Below, piece by piece: positions 24,800-34,431 of a stretch of 64,000 bases of DNA. Below the pieces are notes generated by a model. The model saw nothing but the letters and a program-made list of their open reading frames with translations. It was not told the origin of the DNA and searched no databases. Both the position numbers and the translations under genes were made by a program. The stretch's first letter is position 1. The number at the start of each line of letters is the position of its first letter. Source of the stretch: Kordia periserrulae (GTDB taxonomy: Bacteria; Bacteroidota; Bacteroidia; Flavobacteriales; Flavobacteriaceae); assembly GCF_003054265.1 (NCBI RefSeq), contig NZ_QBKT01000001.1, forward strand, positions 806,001 through 870,000, given 5' to 3'.

Positions 24800-25399
24800 A
24801 TGAATTCAGCAGAAACAAAAGCGTATTGGTCGCAGCGTTACCAAGAAGAACGTACAGGTTGGGATATTGGTTCGCCTTCTACACCGTTAAAAGAATATAT
24901 TGATCAACTATCTAATAAAAACCTTAAAATTTTAATTCCAGGCGCAGGAAATGCCTATGAAGCCGAATATTTATGGCAACAAGGATTTTCAAATGTGTAT
25001 ATTTTAGATATTTCCAAACTTCCGCTAGAAGCTTTCCAACAACGAAATCCTGATTTTCCTGCGGAACAATTGCTTTGTGAAGACTTTTTTGAGCATACTG
25101 GAACCTACGATTTAATTTTAGAACAAACCTTTTTCTGTTCGTTTCCGCCATTCCCAGAAACCCGAAAAAAGTACGCAAAACACATGACGCAACTCTTAAA
25201 ACCGCAAGGGAAATTAGCAGGTTTGTGGTTTTCATTTCCGTTGACGGATGATGTGGAAAATCCACCATTTGGCGGAAGCAAAGAAGAATATCTCAACTAT
25301 TTTGAACCGTATTTTAACGTGAAGGTTTTAGAAAAAGCACACAATTCCATTCCGCCGCGCGCAGGCAACGAACTCTTTGGGATTTTTGAAAAAAGTTAA
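24800..25399 (+). CDS. TPMT-family thiol/thiopurine S-methyltransferase-like protein
   Basis: 199 residues. The N-terminus YWSQRYQEERTGWDIGSPS matches the W-xxR-Yx-gxxxWd-G-P opening of TPMT-family enzymes. Then come LIPGAGNAYEAEYLWQQGF (SAM-binding motif I variant), LDISKLPLEAF (acidic strand end), LILEQTFFCSFPPFPE and a C-terminal RAGNELFGIFEK. Bacteroidota members are usually annotated as SAM-dependent methyltransferases that detoxify small thiols or metalloids such as Te and Se, so the substrate is not assured. The gene is monocistronic in appearance. Confidence 0.8.
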   Translation: MNSAETKAYWSQRYQEERTGWDIGSPSTPLKEYIDQLSNKNLKILIPGAGNAYEAEYLWQQGFSNVYILDISKLPLEAFQQRNPDFPAEQLLCEDFFEHTGTYDLILEQTFFCSFPPFPETRKKYAKHMTQLLKPQGKLAGLWFSFPLTDDVENPPFGGSKEEYLNYFEPYFNVKVLEKAHNSIPPRAGNELFGIFEKS

Positions 25400-25483
25400 A
25401 TACTGTTAAAAAAAGAAAGGTGTTTGAATTTATTCGACAAATTCAGCAATCAAATAAAAAACTAACTTTAAGCCTTCACTGTT

Positions 25484-26290
25484 TTGAAAAAAACACTATT
25501 CTCATTTGTGCTTTGTGCACTATTTTTAAGTTTCACTTCGTGCGATTCTGAAAAGAAATCAACTCCTGAAACAACGCCAACTGTTTCTGAAACTTCTCAA
25601 AAAGAAACTCCAAAAACGGATAAAGCGTCACAAATTCTTCAAGAAACCATCAAAGCACATGGTGGCGATTTGTATGAGAATGCACACTATCAATTTGTAT
25701 TTCGAGATAAAACATATACGTTCAAAAACAACGGAAATAAGTTCACCTATACAGTAGAAAGTACGAAAGATGGTGACCAAACAATGGACGTTTTAGAAAA
25801 CGGAGTCTTTTCACGCCAAGTGAACAATCAAACCATTACACTTTCTGAAAAAAAGGAAAACAGTGCCAAAGGTGCTATCAATTCCGTGATTTATTTTGCA
25901 ACATTACCACACAAACTCAATGATGCTGCCGTAAATGTGAGTTTTATAGAAGAAACAGCTATCAAAGACAAAAAATACGATGTGTTAAAAGTGACCTTTA
26001 ATCAAAATGGCGGCGGCGAAGATTTTGAAGATGAATACCATTATTGGGTGAATCAAGAAACGAAAAAGATTGATTATTTAGCCTATAACTATCAAGTCAA
26101 TGGTGGCGGCGTTCGTTTTAGAAGTGCCTATAATGTGCGAGTTGTGGATGGAATTACCTTTCAAGATTACATCAATTACAAAGCAGAAGTTGGTACGCCA
26201 TTAACGGATTTGCCAGCGTTGTATGAGCAAGGAAAACTCAAAGAACTTTCAAAAATAGAAACAGAAAACATAACTAATTTAACTCAATAA
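25484..26290 (+). CDS. Lipoprotein, DUF6503-like
   Basis: 268 residues from a TTG start at 25484; no upstream ATG precedes the signal peptide. The lipoprotein signal is FLSFTSC, and a low-complexity Ser/Thr/Pro/Lys linker follows (to about residue 48). The rest is a beta-rich domain (AHGGDLYENAHYQFVFRD ... VDGITFQDYINYK), resembling the outer-membrane-lipoprotein-like DUF6503 proteins common in Flavobacteriia. Function unknown. Two bases separate it from the next gene, so the two form an operon. Confidence 0.7.
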   Translation: MKKTLFSFVLCALFLSFTSCDSEKKSTPETTPTVSETSQKETPKTDKASQILQETIKAHGGDLYENAHYQFVFRDKTYTFKNNGNKFTYTVESTKDGDQTMDVLENGVFSRQVNNQTITLSEKKENSAKGAINSVIYFATLPHKLNDAAVNVSFIEETAIKDKKYDVLKVTFNQNGGGEDFEDEYHYWVNQETKKIDYLAYNYQVNGGGVRFRSAYNVRVVDGITFQDYINYKAEVGTPLTDLPALYEQGKLKELSKIETENITNLTQ

Positions 26291-26292
26291 CC

Positions 26293-26868
26293 ATGAAAAA
26301 AATCATTATGATGTTGGCATTTTTTGCCGCTGTAAGTACCGTAAATGCTCAAGATTTTCCAAAAGCAGATAAAAGTCCGACCGACATTGCACATTATCCA
26401 ACAAACGCAGCCAAAAGAGCTTTTGCAAAAACAGACGCTCAGAAAAAAGCGTTGGAACCAAAAATCAGAGTCATTTATGCGCGACCTTTTAAGAAAGGAA
26501 GAAACGTTTTTGGCGAATTGTTAAAATTTGGAAAAGCATGGAGAGTCGGTGCCAACGAATCTACCGAAATTTTATTCATGACCGATGTGATGGTGGGCGA
26601 TACCAAGGTAAAAGCAGGTCGTTATTCGGTAATCATTGTTCCAAATGAAGATTCGTGGACCTTACATATAAATTCAGAAAATGACGGTTGGGGAAATTAC
26701 TCGTATGATGCTTCTAAAGACGTAGCGAGTATTACTGTACCCACACAAAAAAGCGATACCGAAATTGAGCAACTATCCATTGTACTATACGAAAAAAGCG
26801 AAAACGTAGTACACTTAAAAATCGGTTGGGACACGACTATTGCTGAGTTTCCAATTACGCTAAAATAA
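26293..26868 (+). CDS. Secreted DUF2911 protein
   Basis: 191 residues with a signal peptide (MKKIIMMLAFFAAVSTVNAQ). The core matches DUF2911: RPFKKGRNVFGELLKFGKAW, then RVGANESTEI, VKAGRYSVIIVPNEDSW, and the C-terminal IGWDTTIAEFPI. The family is frequent in Bacteroidota envelopes and has no assigned activity. Its 3' end overlaps a truncated recombinase gene on the other strand by 14 bases. Confidence 0.85.
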   Translation: MKKIIMMLAFFAAVSTVNAQDFPKADKSPTDIAHYPTNAAKRAFAKTDAQKKALEPKIRVIYARPFKKGRNVFGELLKFGKAWRVGANESTEILFMTDVMVGDTKVKAGRYSVIIVPNEDSWTLHINSENDGWGNYSYDASKDVASITVPTQKSDTEIEQLSIVLYEKSENVVHLKIGWDTTIAEFPITLK

Positions 26869-27361
26869 TACCAAAGAAGCGATTAATTATATCTAGTTTT
26901 CTCTCTTTAATTAGCATAAAGCTTACAAGATCATTCTTAACATAGTAAAACTTATTCCAAGTAGATTGTTTTAGATCAATTCCTATAAGGCTTTTAAGCT
27001 CCTCTAAGTAGCTTTCAAAACATTCTACAGTATGATATTCTTTTTCTAATTTCTCTCCTTTATAGAGCTTATAAACATCTTCAACGGTAAAATCTTTCTC
27101 TTGAATTTGGAGTATTAAAAAAGCCTGATTAATAGCATTACTAATCAGGCTTAATTGTTTGTTTGAGAACTCAGATTTTTCAAAAGAGTCTAGTATTTTC
27201 TGTTTTCTACTATTCCAATATTTAGGACTCACAAATAGTCCTGTATTAAATGCTTTTCTTTTTTTGTTATATGTTATTCTACATCTTATAGGACAGAGTC
27301 CTTTACTGTTAATTTCACCCTTGCTGAGTACAAATAATATATGGATTTTCATGGTTTTCAC
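26855..27361 (-). pseudogene. Tyrosine recombinase/integrase, N-terminal fragment
   Basis: 168 residues. The N-terminal arm-binding domain (HILFVLSKGEINSKGLCPIR, then NTGLFVSPKYWNSRKQKIL) and the start of a SAM-like core-binding domain (TVECFESYLEELKSLI ... WNKFYYVKNDL) match Bacteroidota phage-integrase-type tyrosine recombinases. The catalytic domain with the R..HxxR..Y residues, which should add about 220 residues, is absent. The frame runs into the DUF2911 gene end instead. The fragment lies about 190 bp from tRNA-Asn, a common integration target, so it looks like the remnant of an excised or decayed island. Confidence 0.8.
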
Positions 27362-27514
27362 GTTTTTTTAAAATGGGTGTCTTCTCTATTTTGATGGGTG
27401 TCTTTTTGGGTACCTTTTTTTGAATAATTATTCAGTAATATCAAAAAAAAGGAAATGCTATAAAATAGTCCAAAAAACTTGGAAAGTTGGCGAATTCACA
27501 AGAAGTATGGGCAC

Positions 27515-27543
27515 AAAAAAAGCCACCCTAATGGATGGCTTTT
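27515..27543 (-). terminator. Terminator downstream of tRNA-Asn
   Basis: On the minus strand AGCCATCC ... GGGTGGCT forms a short stem with one mismatch, followed by seven T. It begins about 10 bases after the tRNA 3' end. Confidence 0.65.
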
Positions 27544-27553
27544 GAAAGCTTTG

Positions 27554-27627
27554 CTCCCCCTCTTGGGCTCGAACCAAGGACCCTTTGATTAACAGTCAAA
27601 TGCTCTAACCAACTGAGCTAAGGAGGA
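27554..27627 (-). tRNA. tRNA-Asn (GTT)
   Basis: 74 nt, cloverleaf read by eye. The acceptor TCCTCCT pairs with AGGGGGA (one T-G wobble), discriminator G. D-arm AGCTCAGTTGGTTAGAGC, anticodon loop CTGTTAA with anticodon GTT, T-arm TTGGTTCGAGCCCAAG. The 3' CCA is not encoded, as is usual in Bacteroidota. Lies next to a truncated integrase. Confidence 0.95.
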
Positions 27628-27736
27628 GTGTTATTGCTTTTTGCGAGGGCAAATATAAGGCTATTTTTTTTTCCAACAAATAAATTTTTTAAAAAATTAA
27701 AAAACTTTTAAAATTCGTTGTGACACTTTGGTTTTA

Positions 27737-29062
27737 CTAGCCTTTTATAAGATTCCAAATGTCATTTCCGAAGATAACCACCATCAAACTCATGATGATT
27801 ACAAAGCCTACAATTTGTCCAATTTCCATCACTTTTTGCGATGGCGCTTTTCCAACGATGATTTCATACAATAAAAACATCACATGACCTCCATCTAAGG
27901 CAGGAATTGGTAGAATGTTTAAAAAGGCCAACCATACCGAAAACATTGCCATAAAGCCCCAAAAGAATTCCCAATTCCATGATGCTGGCATCATTTCAAC
28001 AATTCCAATCGGCCCTTTTACCTTTTCATATCCTTTTATGATAGGATTGAAAATTAATTTGAATTGCTTTACTTGACGTACTAATACGTTCACGGTTTCT
28101 TCTAAACCTCTCGGAATAGATTCAAAAAATCCATATTCTTTGGTGACGATTAAACGCTCTCTTGCTTCTCTACTATTCAATCCTACGCCAATAGTTGCAC
28201 TGTCGGTAACTTGTACAGGAAGCATTAATTCGCTACCATCTCTTTTTAATGTGATTGTTACTTCTTTACTAGAATTTGCTTTTATTTTTGTTACAAATTC
28301 ATCCCAAAATTGGACTTTACTACCATTTACTGCCAGAATTTCATCATTAGTTAGCAATCCAGCTTCTCTGGCATTTGTTTTTGTCGTATCTACCGTAATA
28401 ACAGGTGCAAAACGTGGTGTCACAAAGTTTCTTCCTTGACTGTCCAATGCTGCTTTTTTTCCTTCATCACTCAATGGAAATGTTACTTCTTTTCCATCAC
28501 GCAATACAGTCATTTCATCGCCTAAGAGAATATCAATAGATAAGTATTTGTCTAGTTTTTCTACTTTATCGCCGTCAATTTTTAAAATTTTATCGCCCGT
28601 ACGCAATCCAATTTTTTCACTGATTTCATCTACATAAATTCCATCCTTAATTTGGTCAACAGGAATGTACGATTCTCCATAATAATTAAATAAAGAAACA
28701 TAAATCACCCAAGCCAATAAAAAATTCACAATAACACCACCTAACATGATAATTAAGCGTTGCCAAGCTGGTTTGGAGCGGAATTCCCAAGGTTGTGGCG
28801 GTTTTTCCATTTGTTCCTTGTCCATGCTTTCATCAATCATTCCTGCAATTTTCACATATCCACCTAATGGAAGCCAGCCAATTCCGTACACAGTATCTCC
28901 TATTTTCTTTTTTACGATAGAAAACCAAGGATCAAAAAATAAGTAGAATTTTTCAACTTTCGTTTTAAAAAGTTTTGCTGGTATAAAATGCCCCAATTCG
29001 TGAAGAATCACTAAAATCGATATGATTAGAACAAACGATGTAATCTGAATAAATACTCCCAT
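27737..29062 (-). CDS. rseP: RIP metalloprotease RseP (site-2 protease)
   Basis: 441-residue M50 intramembrane protease. The zinc motif H21-E-L-G-H25 lies in the first TM helix, and the second catalytic segment NILPIPALDGGH is in a C-terminal helix. Two PDZ-like domains lie between (SEKIGLRTGDKILKIDGDKV and NAREAGLLTNDEILAVNGSKV). RseP cleaves membrane anti-sigma factors and leftover signal peptides in the plasma membrane. Length and architecture are normal, and it appears monocistronic. The adjacent regions hold no anti-sigma gene, as is typical for Bacteroidota. Confidence 0.95.
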   Translation of the reverse strand: MGVFIQITSFVLIISILVILHELGHFIPAKLFKTKVEKFYLFFDPWFSIVKKKIGDTVYGIGWLPLGGYVKIAGMIDESMDKEQMEKPPQPWEFRSKPAWQRLIIMLGGVIVNFLLAWVIYVSLFNYYGESYIPVDQIKDGIYVDEISEKIGLRTGDKILKIDGDKVEKLDKYLSIDILLGDEMTVLRDGKEVTFPLSDEGKKAALDSQGRNFVTPRFAPVITVDTTKTNAREAGLLTNDEILAVNGSKVQFWDEFVTKIKANSSKEVTITLKRDGSELMLPVQVTDSATIGVGLNSREARERLIVTKEYGFFESIPRGLEETVNVLVRQVKQFKLIFNPIIKGYEKVKGPIGIVEMMPASWNWEFFWGFMAMFSVWLAFLNILPIPALDGGHVMFLLYEIIVGKAPSQKVMEIGQIVGFVIIMSLMVVIFGNDIWNLIKG

Positions 29063-29226
29063 TTATAGTATAAAATGTTTATAGAACGCACAAAAGTAAG
29101 GTTTTATGATTACTTAAAAAAGGCAGCAGCAAGCTAAAAAACAGATTTAACGATATTTACTGAATAATCAAGATATTCTTGTACAGGAGCTTTACTTTAA
29201 ATGGTAGCTATAAGGATAAGAAATTA

Positions 29227-30981
29227 TTATTTTTCTAACGTTAGTAAGGTGGTTTTGTTTGCAGTATTTTTGAGAGAAGATTGTTCCTCTAGTTCGGCAA
29301 TAGCTTCAATATCAACACTAATAGTATTGTTTTTAGAAATGATGTCAAATTTTGGATCGAAGATGATGTCAGAGATTTCAAAATCTACAGCAACAGAAAA
29401 TTCTTCACCGTTCATTACATTCTCTAAAGCTATGTACTTCTCTTCTCCGTTTGTTCCCATCACCAAAAACGGAACGTTCATTTCAAAGAAAGCTACTTTT
29501 TTACTGGATTGTGATTGATTCAAACGAATAATCAATTCATTTCTGTTTGCTTGATGCCAAGCTACATCATACATTGGATAGCCTTCACCATAAATCCAAT
29601 CGTTAAAAAACTCCTGTAAATCTTGACCGCTTTCTTTTTCTAAATGAGCTTGTAAATGATTGGTGTTTGCAAATCCGTATGCCAATTCTTCATCATTTAA
29701 ATAATTGCGAATCGATTTGAAGAAAATGTCGTCACCCAATTTTTGACGCAACATGTGTAATACCATGGCACCTTTGTTATAGGTCAATCGTGAACTGAAA
29801 ATACGACCTATATTATCTAGTTTTTCATCTTTTATATATACTGAACCTGCTCTTGAAGTTGTGATATCTGCAATTTTTCCACGTTTCCAATTGGTGAAAT
29901 CAGCTTCTCCGTCAAAATGATGTTCTACCAATCCAGACAAATAGGTTGCAAAACCTTCATTCAGCCAAATATGATTCCAAGAATCGCAGGTTACTTTATT
30001 TCCAAACCATTGGTGAGCCAATTCGTGCGCAATTAACGAGCGACTAAAATTCCCCATAAACGAAATGGTAGAATGCTCCATGCCGCCACCATATTCAAAC
30101 TCTGCATGGCCATATTTTTCATCTTTATAAGGATATTCTCCAAGTAAATCTTGAAACAAATTCATAATTTCAACTGTCACTTGTGTGTATTCCTCAGCCT
30201 TATCTCTCGATTCTGGGTACACATAATTTACGATATCAAAACTATGTCCGTTAGCATCTACAGTTTGTGAAAACACTTCATAATCGGTTACCGCAATTCC
30301 AATTAAATACGTCGAAATTGGATAGTTGTGTTGCCAATGCGTCGTCATCATAGCTCCTTGTTGAGTTTCTGATATTACCATTCCGTTGGAAACAGCTTTG
30401 TACGCTGCAGGAGCCGTGATGATGACGTCAATTTGATCAATTTTATCGTTCAAATCTTGCTTACATGGCCACCATTCGCTAGAACCATACGGCTCAGATA
30501 ACGTGTATAATGATGGTGTGTTGTTGTGTGTTGTTGTTACGAAACCATCACCGTCAGGGTTTTTGTTTGGAACACCTTCGTAAGCAATGGTAAATGTATA
30601 GGTTGAAGCTTCGCAAAAATCATTTTCGAATGAAATGGTAAGCTCGTTATTTTCGTGTGTAAAAGGTAATGTTGCATCTTCTGAAGTCACAGAAGCTACT
30701 TGTAAGTTATCCGACAAATCGAAAACGATGAAATCGGTATTTTCTGTAACACGAAGCTCTGTGGTAACTTTTCCTTTAATATAATGAATGGCAGGATCAA
30801 CTTCTAGTTCAAGTTTATGAGATAATAAATCGTAAGAAGCTGTTTTTTCGTTTGCCTGAAAATCTTGAAGTTTAGCCGCCTTTGTGTACTCTCCTCTAGC
30901 CACATCAATCAACTCTTGATCTGTTTGGCTAAAAGCGACGAAGGTCCATAAAAAACCAATGGCAAGGATGGTTTTTCTCAT
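29227..30981 (-). CDS. Secreted M1-family aminopeptidase
   Basis: 584 residues with a signal peptide (MRKTILAIGFLWTFVAFSQ). The N-terminal beta domain is followed by a gluzincin core: GGGMEHSTISF (equivalent of the GxMEN exopeptidase motif, with His for Asn) and HELAHQWFGN ... NEGFATYL (HExxH-x18-E zinc site). It lacks the long C-terminal helical domain of classical aminopeptidase N and has no T9SS tail, so it is probably periplasmic. Likely role: trimming of peptides for nutrition. The G-x-M-E-H variant is seen in many Bacteroidota M1 enzymes. Confidence 0.9.
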   Translation of the reverse strand: MRKTILAIGFLWTFVAFSQTDQELIDVARGEYTKAAKLQDFQANEKTASYDLLSHKLELEVDPAIHYIKGKVTTELRVTENTDFIVFDLSDNLQVASVTSEDATLPFTHENNELTISFENDFCEASTYTFTIAYEGVPNKNPDGDGFVTTTHNNTPSLYTLSEPYGSSEWWPCKQDLNDKIDQIDVIITAPAAYKAVSNGMVISETQQGAMMTTHWQHNYPISTYLIGIAVTDYEVFSQTVDANGHSFDIVNYVYPESRDKAEEYTQVTVEIMNLFQDLLGEYPYKDEKYGHAEFEYGGGMEHSTISFMGNFSRSLIAHELAHQWFGNKVTCDSWNHIWLNEGFATYLSGLVEHHFDGEADFTNWKRGKIADITTSRAGSVYIKDEKLDNIGRIFSSRLTYNKGAMVLHMLRQKLGDDIFFKSIRNYLNDEELAYGFANTNHLQAHLEKESGQDLQEFFNDWIYGEGYPMYDVAWHQANRNELIIRLNQSQSSKKVAFFEMNVPFLVMGTNGEEKYIALENVMNGEEFSVAVDFEISDIIFDPKFDIISKNNTISVDIEAIAELEEQSSLKNTANKTTLLTLEK

Positions 30982-31041
30982 AGTTAAGCTAGATTTGGGA
31001 CTAACAATATAGGAATTTTTCCCTATGAAATTTTAAAATCG

Positions 31042-31049
31042 TAAATTTG
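31042..31049 (+). promoter_or_regulatory. -7 box TAAATTTG upstream of the SCO-like gene
   Basis: A perfect match to the Bacteroidota TAnnTTTG box, about 70 bases before the SCO start codon. No clear -33 TTG element is seen at the expected spacing. Confidence 0.5.
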
Positions 31050-31120
31050 CACCGTGTTTTTTCGACAAACACCCTAAATTTTATCGACGAACTGTAAATT
31101 TATCCGCTAAACAACACTCA

Positions 31121-31789
31121 ATGATTTCATTTTTTAAAAAATATAAACTTTTCGTGATAGTAATGAGCTGTTTATCAGCGATTATCATGACCACTTTCTA
31201 TTTTGCCTTGCGCGATGCAAAAGTGCTTCCTATATATCAACCTGAAAACTTTAATGTAGAATTGGTCGATCCGTCTATACAACACGTGCGAAAGTATCAT
31301 ACTATTAGCGATTTTAAATTAATCAATCAAAACGGCGATACCATCACGCAAGAAGATTATAAAGACAAAATTTACGTGGCGGATTTTTTCTTCACCACAT
31401 GTCAAACCATTTGTCCAGTCATGACCAAAAACATGGCAACCATTCAAAAAGAAATTCTCAATGATGATGAAGTCATGCTGTTATCGCACACAGTAACACC
31501 CGAAATTGACACGGTGGCACAATTAAAACGATATGCGATTGAAAAAGGTGTCAACGATAAAAAATGGAATTTGGTAACAGGCGACAAAAAACAAATCTAC
31601 GACTTGGCTCGAAAATCATATTTGGCGGTAAAATCTACTGGAGATGATAATTACGGCATGGTTCACACGGAAAATTTTATTCTAATCGACAAAGAAAAAA
31701 GAGTACGCGGTACGTATGATGGCACTAACGAAGAAGAAATAAAAGAGCTCCTAGAAGACATTAAAATTTTAAAAGCTTCCTACAAATAA
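31121..31789 (+). CDS. SCO1/SenC/PrrC-family copper chaperone or thiol protein
   Basis: 222 residues with an N-terminal membrane anchor (LFVIVMSCLSAIIMTTFYFAL) and a thioredoxin-like domain. The copper/redox motif is TCQTICP (CxxxC), and the conserved distal His lies in MVHTENFILID. SCO proteins deliver copper to the CuA site of cytochrome c oxidase or act as thiol reductants in the periplasm. No oxidase genes are nearby. The downstream feo genes begin about 100 bases later and have their own -7 box. Confidence 0.88.
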   Translation: MISFFKKYKLFVIVMSCLSAIIMTTFYFALRDAKVLPIYQPENFNVELVDPSIQHVRKYHTISDFKLINQNGDTITQEDYKDKIYVADFFFTTCQTICPVMTKNMATIQKEILNDDEVMLLSHTVTPEIDTVAQLKRYAIEKGVNDKKWNLVTGDKKQIYDLARKSYLAVKSTGDDNYGMVHTENFILIDKEKRVRGTYDGTNEEEIKELLEDIKILKASYK

Positions 31790-31854
31790 AAGTCGTTTAA
31801 ATCACTTCACAAAAAAAGCCATTGAAAGAAGTTTTCTAATTGAACTTTTTGGTG

Positions 31855-31862
31855 TATTTTTG
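31855..31862 (+). promoter_or_regulatory. -7 box TATTTTTG upstream of feoA
   Basis: A perfect TAnnTTTG match 28 bases before the feoA GTG start. A well-spaced -33 element is not obvious. Confidence 0.5.
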
Positions 31863-31889
31863 CTTCTTTAAATTTAATCTAAATAAGAA

Positions 31890-32117
31890 GTGTCAACGAT
31901 TGCCGATTTAAAAAAAGGAGAAAAAGCGATTATTCTCGATTTTCCTGTAGATAGTATTCCTCTTAAATTAATTGAAATGGGTTGCTTGCCTGGCAATGAA
32001 ATTTCTTTGGTACAAACTACACTATTCAATGGTCCTTTATTTTTAACGATTAACGAAAGTAATATCGCCATCCGAAAAGACACTGCCGCAAAAATTCAAA
32101 TTGAAAAAGTTTTGTAA
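31890..32117 (+). CDS. feoA: FeoA-family protein
   Basis: A 75-residue cytosolic SH3-like domain from a GTG start. The conserved core is LKLIEMGCLPGNEISLVQ, then NGPLFLTINESNIAIRKDTA. FeoA assists ferrous iron transport by FeoB, whose gene starts 12 bases later. Length and sequence are typical. Confidence 0.9.
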   Translation: MSTIADLKKGEKAIILDFPVDSIPLKLIEMGCLPGNEISLVQTTLFNGPLFLTINESNIAIRKDTAAKIQIEKVL

Positions 32118-32129
32118 TCCCATCAGGTA

Positions 32130-34286
32130 ATGAGTGATGCACCCATACAAGTAGCGTTAATAGGAAATCCGAATACCGGAAAAACATCGTTGTTCAATCA
32201 TTTGACAGGATTGAACCAAAAAGTGGGGAATTATCCTGGAATTACAGTAGATAAGAAAACAGGAACGTGCAAATTATCGCCGACACAAAAAGCTACGATT
32301 TTAGATTTACCAGGAACGTATAGCTTAAATGCTTCTTCTGTAGATGAAAAAATTGCAATTGACATCTTGAACGATACTGATAACGAATTGCATCCTGATG
32401 TTGCTATTGTCGTTGCCGATGTGGAGCAATTAAAACGTAATTTGCTCATTTTTACACAAGTAAAAGATTTAGAAATTCCTACGATTCTAGTCATAAACAT
32501 GGCAGATCGGATGCAATTGAAAGGAATTTCAGTAGATATTGAGCAATTAGAAGCCGATTTACAAACGAAAGTAGTCATCATCAGTTCCAAGCAAAAAACA
32601 GGAATTGACGATGTAAAAAAAGCCATTTTAGCGTACAAATCACTTTCTACAGAGCGTTGCATCTCGAAAGAAAAAATTAAACAAAATACCATTACCGATA
32701 CTTCGTTGCTAACATCATTGTCGGCAAGTGAATTGAAAAAAGTACAACATCGGGAAACGATTGTACGCTATCAATTTATCAATGATGTGTTGAAAAAATC
32801 GTATGTGGTCGATCGTTCCAAAGCTTCGGACACACAAGCAAAACTCGATCGAATTTTTACACATAAAATTTTTGGATACGTCATTTTTGGACTTTTATTA
32901 TTGCTAATTTTTCAAGTAATTTTTGAGTGGAGTTCAGTTCCAATGGAATTGATTGATGGCGCGTTTGGTTCGTTTGCCGAATGGACAAAGGAAGTGTTGC
33001 CGAAAGGCATGTTGACCAATTTACTCGCCGACGGAATCATTGCTGGTTTGGGCGGAATTGTCATTTTTATTCCGCAAATTGCCTTTCTATTTCTTTTTAT
33101 TTCCATTTTAGAAGAAAGTGGCTATATGAGTCGCGTTGTATTTTTGATGGACAAAATCATGCGCCGATTCGGATTGAGCGGAAAAAGTATTGTTCCGTTA
33201 ATTTCAGGAGCTGCCTGTGCCATTCCTGCTATCATGGCGACTCGAAATATTGAAAGTTGGAAAGAACGACTGATTACTATTTTAGTCACGCCATTTATTA
33301 CGTGTTCAGCGCGTTTGCCTGTATATGCTATTTTAATTTCTCTCATTATTCCAAATGAGCGTGTATTTTGGTTTTTTAACTGGCAAGGAATTACATTGAT
33401 GCTTTTATACCTTATCGGATTTGCCATTGCGTTGATTTCTGCCTTTATTTTACACAAAACACTCAAGATTCAAAGCAAATCGTATTTTGTGGTGGAATTG
33501 CCAAAATACAAAGTCCCGCTGGTAAAAAATGTAGCCTATACTGTGTTGGAAAAGACCAAAACGTTTGTGTTTGAGGCAGGAAAAATTATTTTAGCGATTT
33601 CGATTATTTTATGGGTGTTGGGTTCAGTTGGTGTGAACGATAAATTTCATAATGCAGAAACGATTGTGCAACAAGCCATTGAGAAAAATGGGTTTACTGA
33701 AATTCAAGAAATTGCACTAGAAAATAAAATTATTCGCTATACAGAGAGTGTACGTGAAGAAGCCGAAGCAGCAGGAAAAACAGTAAATGTTCAAGAAATG
33801 GATGCGGAAGTTGCGGAAAAAATACCAGAGTTTAGAGAAGCTGTGATTGAAGATGAAATTGAAGGTATGCGCTTGGAAAATTCTATCCTTGGTGTGATTG
33901 GAAAAACCATAGAACCTGTGATACAACCTTTGGGTTACGACTGGAAAATAGGCATTGCACTCGTAAGTTCATTTGCAGCGCGTGAAGTATTTATAGGAAC
34001 TTTGGCAACTATTTATAGTGTAGGCAGCGAAGGCGATGATGAAGCAGGAAATACCATCAAAGCGAAAATGCAAGCGGAAGTACACGCCAGTAGCGGAAAA
34101 AAGGTATTCAACTTTGCTTCTGGAATTTCACTTTTATTATTTTATGCCTTTGCGATGCAATGCATGAGTACGTTGGCAATTGTAAAACGAGAAACCAAAG
34201 GCTGGAAATGGCCAATGGTGCAATTATTCTCCATGACGATTATTGCGTATGTAGCGGCGTTGATAGCCTATCAATTTTTAAAATAA
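32130..34286 (+). CDS. feoB: Ferrous iron transporter FeoB
   Basis: 718 residues. The N-terminal G domain has G1 GNPNTGKTS (residues 11-19), G2/G3 around GITVDKK and DLPGTYSL, and G4 NMAD. Two Gate repeats with TM helices follow (SGAACAIPAIMATR in the first, ASFAAREVF-type IGTLATIYS region in the second). A charged loop of about 75 residues before the second Gate (NAETIVQQAIEKNG onward) is longer than in E. coli but common in Bacteroidota. It imports Fe(II) across the inner membrane. The operon is feoA-feoB-Cys-rich mini-protein. Confidence 0.95.
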   Translation: MSDAPIQVALIGNPNTGKTSLFNHLTGLNQKVGNYPGITVDKKTGTCKLSPTQKATILDLPGTYSLNASSVDEKIAIDILNDTDNELHPDVAIVVADVEQLKRNLLIFTQVKDLEIPTILVINMADRMQLKGISVDIEQLEADLQTKVVIISSKQKTGIDDVKKAILAYKSLSTERCISKEKIKQNTITDTSLLTSLSASELKKVQHRETIVRYQFINDVLKKSYVVDRSKASDTQAKLDRIFTHKIFGYVIFGLLLLLIFQVIFEWSSVPMELIDGAFGSFAEWTKEVLPKGMLTNLLADGIIAGLGGIVIFIPQIAFLFLFISILEESGYMSRVVFLMDKIMRRFGLSGKSIVPLISGAACAIPAIMATRNIESWKERLITILVTPFITCSARLPVYAILISLIIPNERVFWFFNWQGITLMLLYLIGFAIALISAFILHKTLKIQSKSYFVVELPKYKVPLVKNVAYTVLEKTKTFVFEAGKIILAISIILWVLGSVGVNDKFHNAETIVQQAIEKNGFTEIQEIALENKIIRYTESVREEAEAAGKTVNVQEMDAEVAEKIPEFREAVIEDEIEGMRLENSILGVIGKTIEPVIQPLGYDWKIGIALVSSFAAREVFIGTLATIYSVGSEGDDEAGNTIKAKMQAEVHASSGKKVFNFASGISLLLFYAFAMQCMSTLAIVKRETKGWKWPMVQLFSMTIIAYVAALIAYQFLK

Positions 34287-34290
34287 ACAA

Positions 34291-34413
34291 ATGATTCAAA
34301 AAATACTTGTCGGCATCTTATTTTTAGCAGCGATAGGATTTATCGTAAAGAAGTTTTTTTGGAAAAAGAACACCGCAAAAGCTTGCGGAGAAGACAATTG
34401 CGGTTGTTCGTAA
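34291..34413 (+). CDS. FeoB-associated Cys-rich membrane mini-protein
   Basis: 40 residues, immediately after feoB (4-base gap). A single TM helix (ILVGILFLAAIGFIVKKFFW) is followed by a short cytosolic tail ending ACGEDNCGCS, with three Cys near the C-terminus. This is the typical size, position and composition of the FeoB-associated Cys-rich membrane protein family. Its exact role is undefined; iron handling or FeoC-like assistance is presumed. Confidence 0.85.
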   Translation: MIQKILVGILFLAAIGFIVKKFFWKKNTAKACGEDNCGCS

Positions 34414-34431
34414 ATATTGTATGTATTATTC

